Position numbers and translations under genes: made by a program. The notes under the pieces were generated by a model that searched no databases, was not told the DNA's origin, and worked only from the letters and a program-made list of their open reading frames with translations. A stretch of 7,153 bases of DNA, from NCBI GenBank assembly GCA_021442965.1, contig JABUUX010000036.1:1-7153 (forward strand), given 5' to 3'. Origin of the DNA: Treponema sp. (GTDB taxonomy: Bacteria; Spirochaetota; Spirochaetia; Treponematales; Treponemataceae). The stretch's first letter is position 1, and every line of letters starts with the position of its first letter. Shown piece after piece: positions 1-6,800 of the stretch.

Positions 1-842
1 TTGAAGAAAGAACTTATCCAATAGAGCAAGTTGCTGAAACAGAAGATGATGATGAAGAAAACTATACTGACGAAGAGAGAAAAAAAATAGAAAAAGTAGT
101 TCCTGATGCAGAAATAAAAATTATGGGAACTTTCCAAACTATTAATTTTCGAAATGAAACGGATTCGTTTAGAGGGCTGGAAAAACTCGTTTCTGATAAT
201 TTCTTTAAGCTTTTTCCAAATTATCCGGAAGAACATACTATTTTGATTTCTGAAAATCGTTTGTTTAAAACACAACAGAAAAAGGAAACTGTAATTGGAG
301 AGTCAAGAATCCCTGATGCATTAATGATAACTTTTGATAAGAATCGTGAAATCCCACTCCGAGTCAGTCTTGTTGAATATGAGTGCTACGGAGAAGGAAA
401 ATTAAAAACTTCTGATAAGTCAAAGTATATGAACTCTCATATTATTCCGCAGCTTATGCAGTTTGCTTCGAGCTTCAGCACAATTACGGATAAAACAACT
501 CGTGATAACACAATTTCAGACTGGATTGAAAAAATAGAAACAACAGGAATTGATATTCAGAAAATTACAAGGTGGATGAAGGAATTGAATCCTGAAATTC
601 AGGAAGCTTTTGTAATCAGTCAGTTTGAGAAGGAATTAAAAAAAGCCTTTAACGGAAATATTCATGTGTATTTGATTATTGATGAATTAAGCCCTGAGCA
701 GAAAGAAACAATCAAAAACATTATTGCTGCATTCAAATTGGATTCGGGACAACCGATTATTTTTGATTCAAATATTGTTAGGCTTGTTCAGAAGATTAAT
801 TTCGTTGATAGCAATTTTGAGTATGGTTTGACGGCACAATAG
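1..842 (+). CDS. Probable PD-(D/E)xK-like nuclease protein, 5'-truncated by window edge
   Basis: The reading frame is open from base 3 to the TAG at 840-842 and has no start codon before the ATG at 123. That ATG lacks a Shine-Dalgarno sequence, so I read it as an internal Met and the gene as entering from the left. Bases 3-122 encode a hydrophilic acidic linker (AETEDDDEENYTDEER) typical of an inter-domain tether. Numbering from Met 123, the 239-residue part has an IPD motif at 63-65 (Asp65), then a hydrophobic strand ending in E-Y-E (Glu85, Glu87), with Lys93 nearby, then HIIPQLMQFAS (about 102-112). This D...ExE/K spacing followed by a helix with H..PQ resembles restriction-endonuclease-like folds that cleave DNA. 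The usual ExK lysine is replaced by Glu, as in some ExE enzymes. The C-terminal part is helical and charged and I do not recognise it. Eight bases separate it from the DUF6361 gene, which suggests one operon. Coding in this frame is near certain; the nuclease call is tentative. If translation starts at 123 the product is 239 residues. Confidence 0.72.
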   Translation, partial: EERTYPIEQVAETEDDDEENYTDEERKKIEKVVPDAEIKIMGTFQTINFRNETDSFRGLEKLVSDNFFKLFPNYPEEHTILISENRLFKTQQKKETVIGESRIPDALMITFDKNREIPLRVSLVEYECYGEGKLKTSDKSKYMNSHIIPQLMQFASSFSTITDKTTRDNTISDWIEKIETTGIDIQKITRWMKELNPEIQEAFVISQFEKELKKAFNGNIHVYLIIDELSPEQKETIKNIIAAFKLDSGQPIIFDSNIVRLVQKINFVDSNFEYGLTAQ

Positions 843-846
843 GACT
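841..846 (+). promoter_or_regulatory. Ribosome binding site of the DUF6361 gene
   Basis: AGGA at 841-844 overlaps the stop codon of the upstream gene and sits six bases before the ATG at 851. It supports that start and implies that ribosomes finishing the first gene can reinitiate on the second. Confidence 0.6.
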
Positions 847-850
847 TAGT

Positions 851-2041
851 ATGCAATTAGGCTGGATAGATTTTTCAGAAAGTGACAGAAAAAAAGTATT
901 GGAGGTAATACAGCTTCTCAGTACTAAAGGTGCAGTAGATGAACTTGGATTTGGAATAATTCGAGATGGGTTTGCAGATTATTTCTTTCCAGGAACTTCA
1001 ACTGTTCAAACTCGAGCCAAGTATTTTGTTCTAGTTCCATATATCTTAAAAGAGGCAGCAAGTGAACAGAATCCAACCAAGTTTCTTGATAATACGGAAA
1101 AAAATATTGCAACCGAACTATACAAAAAAGGTGAAAGAAACGGATTGATTGGGAGTGATTCGATTGCTGCGGGTAAATGGGTTATCAGACCTCCGTCAGA
1201 TATCTATTGGAATGGAATAAAAAAAATGGGAATTTTTAGAGGAGATATTTCCATAAATCAATACTTTCAGGAAGTTTCAAAAATAAAGAAGATACAGAGA
1301 AATAATAGTGGGAATACTTCGAGTCAGGAAGAAGGTGAACACGATGACTGGGATGCAGGAAGAGATACTGTCATAAACTTCTGGGATATTCCAACTTATA
1401 AAAAGAACTGGAGAGATAATCTCAGTATTGAACTTTCAAATAAAGAAGCCTCTTTTTTGAAAAAGAAAATTCTGTCACTAAAAACGAAGAAAGGGGAGCA
1501 GACATTATATTCATATATTCTTGAAAACAGACTGGAACTAACTGAAAAAGATTCATTTGAAGATTTGTATAATAAATTAAAGAAACAAATTGGACCAGAG
1601 ATGGCGGGAATGATGGATCTTGCAAATAAGTTTAATTATTTGGCGATGATTGCTAAATGCCGTTATAACATTATTCTCTCTGATGGTAATAATCTTGAAG
1701 CTAAAAAAAATTGGGAAATATATCAAAATCGCTTGGAGAAAATAGCTTGTGTTGACGTTGATAAAATTTTTCAAGAACTGAATTTAAGAAACTCAGCTTT
1801 AAAATCCTTTCTAAAACAACTTCAGTCATTATTGTTGAAAAATGAAATTGAGAAAGTTGATGAATTAATAATTTTTCGGGAAAAACAGTTAAAAGGATCC
1901 GATAGGGCAAAATTATTACATCCAGAAAGATACAATCCAGAGGATTTAAAAAATTATTTTGTCGGCACTTTATTTTTGGATTATCGAATGCACAGTGCAA
2001 TTCGAATTTTAAACGATATTTATGGAGCTGAAAGTGTTTAA
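851..2041 (+). CDS. DUF6361 family protein
   Basis: This 396-residue protein carries the N-terminal signature I associate with DUF6361. It opens with LGWIDFS (3-9) and continues with DELGFGIIRD (30-39), then FFPGTSTVQTRAKYF (45-59) and a hydrophobic VPYI. The family has no established biochemical activity known to me, although members recur beside helicases and nucleases in defence-like loci. A polar, acidic segment around 153-171 (SQEEGEHDDWDAG) separates the conserved head from a mostly helical, lysine-rich second half. A C-terminal block, HPERYNPEDL followed by LDYRMHSAIRIL, is probably a conserved helical element. There is no signal peptide or membrane segment, so it is likely cytoplasmic. 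The ATG start is backed by AGGA six bases upstream. Its 3' end overlaps the PLD gene, so the two are probably made in proportion. A scaffold, sensor or DNA-binding role would be a guess. Family assignment is strong, function unknown. Confidence 0.88.
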   Translation: MQLGWIDFSESDRKKVLEVIQLLSTKGAVDELGFGIIRDGFADYFFPGTSTVQTRAKYFVLVPYILKEAASEQNPTKFLDNTEKNIATELYKKGERNGLIGSDSIAAGKWVIRPPSDIYWNGIKKMGIFRGDISINQYFQEVSKIKKIQRNNSGNTSSQEEGEHDDWDAGRDTVINFWDIPTYKKNWRDNLSIELSNKEASFLKKKILSLKTKKGEQTLYSYILENRLELTEKDSFEDLYNKLKKQIGPEMAGMMDLANKFNYLAMIAKCRYNIILSDGNNLEAKKNWEIYQNRLEKIACVDVDKIFQELNLRNSALKSFLKQLQSLLLKNEIEKVDELIIFREKQLKGSDRAKLLHPERYNPEDLKNYFVGTLFLDYRMHSAIRILNDIYGAESV

Positions 2042-3881
2042 ACCAAACGAAAGAAAAGATCGCTTAAACTACTGCAAACTTTTGAACTGTCCAGAAGGAT
2101 ATTCTTTAGATTATGCATTGGGAACAACCTATTCTTTAGATTTAGAGACACTTGCAGCTGTTTGCTTTTCTCTTGGAATAGACAGTGAATATAGTGAAAG
2201 TATGATGAACAATCCTGTAATTTTACTTAACGCTTTCCAAAAAATTTCAGACAAAATCTTGATTTTTCATGAGCCGGGGCAGATTCATTTACCAAAAAAG
2301 ATTTCACAATTAGATTTTCTTCTCGAGAAGATGGTTGTTCCAGTTTTATTGAAAAAGGACCGCTTTCAAAACCGATATCCAGCATTCCACCCCAAAATAT
2401 GGGTTCTCCGTTATGTTAATGTTTGCGGTGAATATCTATACAGACTTCTTATTTTGAGCAGGAATCTGACTTTTGATAGAAGCTGGGATTTTTGTTTTGC
2501 AATTGACGGGAATCCGGATCAGGAAAACAAGGGAAATGGAGAAACGGTTTCTGATTTCTTGGATTTCTTAATAAAATATATTCCAGAAGACTTAAACGAG
2601 TCAAAACAGATAAAAGAGAAAATAAAAAACATCAGTGACGAATTAAGGACCGTTTTCTTTGATACGGATAACAATAATTTTTCAGATTTTGTTTTTATGC
2701 CTTTGGGTATAGGAGATAAAACATATCCATTAAAAGAAGAACGTCTGTTAAATCGTAATAAAAACTTTGATGAACTGGTAGTTGTTTCTCCGTTTCTGTC
2801 AAATGAAATAATGGAAATATTAAATCAACAGGGGCGAAATTCTGATAGGCATAAGAGAACACTTTTTACAAGAGATTTTTCTCTTAAAAAAATTGGAAAT
2901 AAAAATCTATCACATATGGATGTTTACACTGTAAAGGATACTATTTATGAGGGAGAAGAGCTTATCTCTGAAGATAGTGATAATGAATCTATAAAACAGA
3001 ATCAAGATATCCATGCCAAAATATATCAGTTGGATTACAAGAAAGAGCATTACCTTTATTTTGGATCTGCTAATGCGACACGAAATGGTTTTTATAAAAA
3101 TGTAGAAGTATTGTGCAGACTTTCTTCTGATAAGTACACATGTCAAAAATTTAAGAATGAATTAATAGGTGATAAAGAGACAGGGGCTTTCCAGAAAGTG
3201 GATATTTCAACAATTGTTTCGGAAACAGATGTCAGCGAGAAGGTTCTGCTTGATACATTAGAGCAGGGAATAAAGGAAATCTGTCATGCAAAATCCAAAG
3301 GCACAATAATCGCTTCAGATGGGAATAAATATAAGCTTTCAATAAATATAAAAATTCCATCAGGTTTTAATGCAGCAAATTATGAACTGGCTCTCTTTAA
3401 TTCTAACAGAAAAATAACACTAAAAGAACAGATGGTTTTTTCAGATTTAGGGTTAATGGATCTGAGTGAATTTTATGTTCTTTCTGCAAAAGCAAAAGAT
3501 AAGCATGGTGAAGAAGTTTGTGTTGAAAGAATAATAAAAATACCAACTTCTCCAATACCTGAAGAAAGGGACAAGAATGTAATAAAAAGTATAATCAATA
3601 GCAAAGAAACATTTTTTGAATATATTTCTTTTGTATTATCTGATGACAATGTTTTAACAGCATTTGAAAATAAGAATAAGAAACTCTTGGGTTTAGAACA
3701 TAGTGAAACAGAAGAAATTCCTGCTGTGTATGAAAAACTGCTCAAAGTTTGTTTGATTGATAAAGACAGAATTCATGACCTTCAGTTTGTAATGGACAAT
3801 ATTGATGATAAGGGAATAGTGCCAGATGAATTTAGAAAACTATATGAATTATTCATTGGTGCTATGGGTGGTCAGAAATGA
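2022..3881 (+). CDS. Phospholipase D superfamily protein (putative nuclease)
   Basis: This 619-residue protein has the two-lobe architecture of PLD-superfamily enzymes, which act on phosphodiesters and in defence loci are usually DNA nucleases. Lobe 1 has HPK at 123-125 followed by LSRNLT (145-150); the Asp expected five residues after the Lys is Arg130. Lobe 2 begins with DELVVVSPFLS (250-259) and holds a complete motif: His331, Lys333, Asp338, then YFGSANAT (346-353). The N-terminal stretch ALGTTYSLDLETLA is typical of the long PLD proteins paired with SNF2-like helicases. An acidic loop at about 310-322 precedes the second motif. Residues 420-520 look beta-rich, and the C-terminal 100 residues are helical; I do not recognise either. 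No signal peptide is seen. The ATG at 2022 overlaps gene 2 by 20 bases but has no good ribosome site. The GTG at 2034 does, and would shorten the protein by four residues. The gene ends in an ATGA overlap with the helicase, its likely partner. It is comparable in role to DISARM DrmC, by analogy only. Confidence 0.87.
   Translation: MELKVFKPNERKDRLNYCKLLNCPEGYSLDYALGTTYSLDLETLAAVCFSLGIDSEYSESMMNNPVILLNAFQKISDKILIFHEPGQIHLPKKISQLDFLLEKMVVPVLLKKDRFQNRYPAFHPKIWVLRYVNVCGEYLYRLLILSRNLTFDRSWDFCFAIDGNPDQENKGNGETVSDFLDFLIKYIPEDLNESKQIKEKIKNISDELRTVFFDTDNNNFSDFVFMPLGIGDKTYPLKEERLLNRNKNFDELVVVSPFLSNEIMEILNQQGRNSDRHKRTLFTRDFSLKKIGNKNLSHMDVYTVKDTIYEGEELISEDSDNESIKQNQDIHAKIYQLDYKKEHYLYFGSANATRNGFYKNVEVLCRLSSDKYTCQKFKNELIGDKETGAFQKVDISTIVSETDVSEKVLLDTLEQGIKEICHAKSKGTIIASDGNKYKLSINIKIPSGFNAANYELALFNSNRKITLKEQMVFSDLGLMDLSEFYVLSAKAKDKHGEEVCVERIIKIPTSPIPEERDKNVIKSIINSKETFFEYISFVLSDDNVLTAFENKNKKLLGLEHSETEEIPAVYEKLLKVCLIDKDRIHDLQFVMDNIDDKGIVPDEFRKLYELFIGAMGGQK
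2024..2027 (+). promoter_or_regulatory. GGAG ribosome site favouring the GTG start at 2034
   Basis: GGAG lies six bases before the GTG at 2034, which is in frame with the PLD gene. No Shine-Dalgarno match precedes the ATG at 2022 (upstream bases are TTTTAAACGATATTT). If GTG is used, the overlap with gene 2 shrinks to eight bases (GTGTTTAA), a common coupled-translation arrangement. Confidence 0.45.
3866..3871 (+). promoter_or_regulatory. Weak ribosome site of the helicase gene
   Basis: GGGTGG, a four-of-six match to AGGAGG, ends six bases before the ATG at 3878. That ATG overlaps the PLD stop codon as ATGA. The in-frame ATG at 3887 has no comparable upstream site, so 3878 is preferred. Confidence 0.4.
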
Positions 3882-6800
3882 ACAAAATGGATAAGAAAGT
3901 AATTTTAGACCAGGAAGATAAGACAATAAGCATTCTAAAAGATTTTCAAAAGGCAACTGTTGAAAGAATTGCGTATTTGTTTACACATGACCAAAATAGG
4001 GTTTTGGTTGCAGATGAAGTAGGGTTGGGGAAAACTCTTGTTGCAAAGGGGGTAATAGCAAAAACTGCCAGTATACGTTTTCAAGAAGGAGATGATTGTT
4101 TTAAAACAATTTATATCTGTTCCAATCAAGTTATTGCTAAACAAAACATTTCAAAGCTTAATATCTTTGGTGTAAATACAGATTATTCATCCGATACAAG
4201 ACTTTCTATGCAACATCTTGTTATTTGGGAACGAAAAGTTACGAAACAAAATGGGAATAATCAATTCATTCAGTTAATTCCATTAACACCTCAGACTTCT
4301 TTTAGTCTTGGAAGTGGGCAAGGTACTGCAGGGGAAAGGGCATTAATATATACAATTCTTGAAGAAATATCGGAGGTAAAAAAAACAAGACTTAATACTC
4401 TTTTCAGCAGAAAGGTTTCAGATGAAAGGTGGACTTATGAAAAAAAGTTGTATAAAAAACGAGTAAAAGGTTGTGATAAAAACTCAAAAGGCAAATATCT
4501 AAAAGACCTTATTGGCAGGATAAAGAAATACGACAAAACACACAAAATAATTACAGAACTGAATGATTATCTTGTGCGAAATAGCGCAAAACAGAAAGGA
4601 GAAAATGACTCGGCTATTATTTCAAAATTACGACAAATGTTTGCAGAAATTTCAGTAGAGATGCTAGAACCTGATTTAATAATCATGGATGAATTTCAGA
4701 GATTTAAATTCATGCTTAATGCAGAGGCAAATTCTGGTTCAGACTTGGGAATCCTGGTAAACAAATTTTTTAGAAATAATAATAACCTTACAAGAGTTCT
4801 TTTACTCTCTGCGACTCCATATAAACTGTATTCAACGTTGGACGAAATTGAAGAAAATGGACAAACAAATGACCATTACGAAGAGTTCTTTGAGGTCATT
4901 AATTTCCTTTTTGACAGTGATAAAAAACAGAAAAAATTCAAAACCATTTGGGAAGATTATTCGAATAAACTTACCGAAATAAAATCTGGTGACACTGCAA
5001 TTTTATATGCAAAAAATAAGGCAGAAGAAGCTTTGTATCAAAGTGTTTGTAGAACAGAACGAATTGCTGTTATGGAAAATTCAGATTTTATAGATGATTC
5101 AAGTGTAAAGAAATCGATTGAAATTCATGAATCAGATATTTTGTCTTATATGCAGATGGGAAAATTAGCAATGGAAACAAAACAGAAGCTGTCATTCCCA
5201 GTAGACTATGCAAAGAGTTGTCCATATTTAATGACCTTTATGAATTCATATAAATTGAAGGAAGGAATTGAAAAATATTTTGAAGAAAATACTGCGGAAA
5301 TAGATAAGGCAAATCATGATTTAATTTGGATAAACAAGGAATTAATAAACAATTATAAAGCACTGCCTCCAGTTAATGCTCGCCTTGAAGAATTAAAGGC
5401 AAATATATTCCAAAATAAAGCTGAACTTCTTTTATGGGTTCCTCCATCTAAGCCATATTATGAATTAAGCGGAGTATATGAAGGGTCAAAAAATTTTTCG
5501 AAGATACTAGTATTTTCGTCTTGGGAAATGGTTCCAAAGATGATCGGATGTATGGTTTCTTATGAAGCAGAGAGAAGAACAGTAGGGAAACTAGTAGAGT
5601 TATCTAAGAACCATAAAAATACAAATTATTTTGCAGAGAATAAAAAAAGATTCCCTGTTCCACGACTTAGATTCAATGTATCAAAAAATGCAGCTACAGG
5701 AATGTCTCTTTTTAATTTAATTTATCCATCAGAGACATTGGCGACTTTGTTCGATCCTATAGATGCCAGTAATAGTCATCTTTCTTTAAAACAGTTAAAA
5801 AAGCAATTGGAATCTAAATTGTCCGAGAAGTTAAAGAATTTAAATGAATATGTGTCGTCTGATGTATCAGATAGAGAGAAGCGTAAGTGGTACTATCTTG
5901 CACCTATGTTGCTTGATGGGAAAGCCAAAGCATTAGAATGGATAAAGACTGTCAGAGATTCATTCTCACAAAAAGATAACAGAGGTTTTTTAGATGATGA
6001 AATAGAAGAAGGGGAAATAGCTGATTCAAGTGAAGGAAATACATTAATTAAAAAGCACCTGGATGTATTGGAAAAGGAACTGCAAAATTTGAAGCTTGGA
6101 AACATGCCAGATGATTTAGTTTCTGTATTGGTCGACCAAGTATTAGGTTCTTTCGCGGTTTGTTTATATCGAACCTACAAAGACAAACAGATAGCAACAG
6201 AATTAGCTAGAACGTTTATAAATAGATTTAATACAACAGAGAATACTGCAATTGTCATGCTGTGCTACAATGATTTTTCCAACGATGACGAAAGTGATGA
6301 TGCATATTGGAAAAATGTTTTGAAATATTGTCGGGATGGAAATTTTCAGGCAATGATTGACGAATACTATGAACTTTTATATGAAGGGGAAAAGATTGGA
6401 AGTTCAGATTCAGGTATACAAACAAAAGTCGCAGAAAAAATGAACAGAGCACTTTCTTTTCACACGGTAAGTTATAGAGTTGATACTTTCTCCGATTTAA
6501 AGAACAGAATCATTTTAAAAACAAAAACAGAAACAAATATGAGATCTCATTTTGCAGTCGCCTTTACAAAAAGCAAAAGCGATGATTCAAAAAACGTCAG
6601 ACGAAAAGAAAATCTTAGAGACAGTTTTAACAGTCCGATGAGACCTTTTATTCTGGCTTCAACTTCAGTTGGGCAAGAAGGATTGGATTTTCACAATTAT
6701 TGCAGAAAGATTATGCATTGGAATCTTCCCACTAACCCTATAGATTTAGAACAACGCGAGGGACGAATCAATAGATTCAAGTGTCTAGCTATTCGTCAGA

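Noticed and set aside
80..87. Run of eight A in the first gene, possible phase-variation tract
   Set aside because: The frame is intact through it, similar A8 runs occur at 1703-1710 and 4378-4385, and such runs are expected in A-rich coding sequence.
924..2000. Four minus-strand open frames (62-99 codons) lying within the DUF6361 gene
   Set aside because: They are antisense to a confidently coding gene, show no recognisable domain, and are what A+T-rich coding DNA produces by chance.
2100..2142. Direct repeat of the 13-mer TATTCTTTAGATT (2100-2112 and 2130-2142)
   Set aside because: It encodes two YSLD copies inside the conserved N-terminus of the PLD protein; a single pair with no further copies looks like coincidence, not a regulatory or mobile repeat.
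2910..4144. Minus-strand open frames of 69-90 codons within the PLD gene and the start of the helicase gene
   Set aside because: They oppose regions encoding clear PLD and Walker A motifs and have hydrophobic or Ser/Phe-rich translations typical of shadow frames.
5893..6452. Two minus-strand open frames of 65-70 codons within the helicase gene
   Set aside because: The + strand frame is continuous through this stretch and ends in conserved helicase motifs, so these are shadows.
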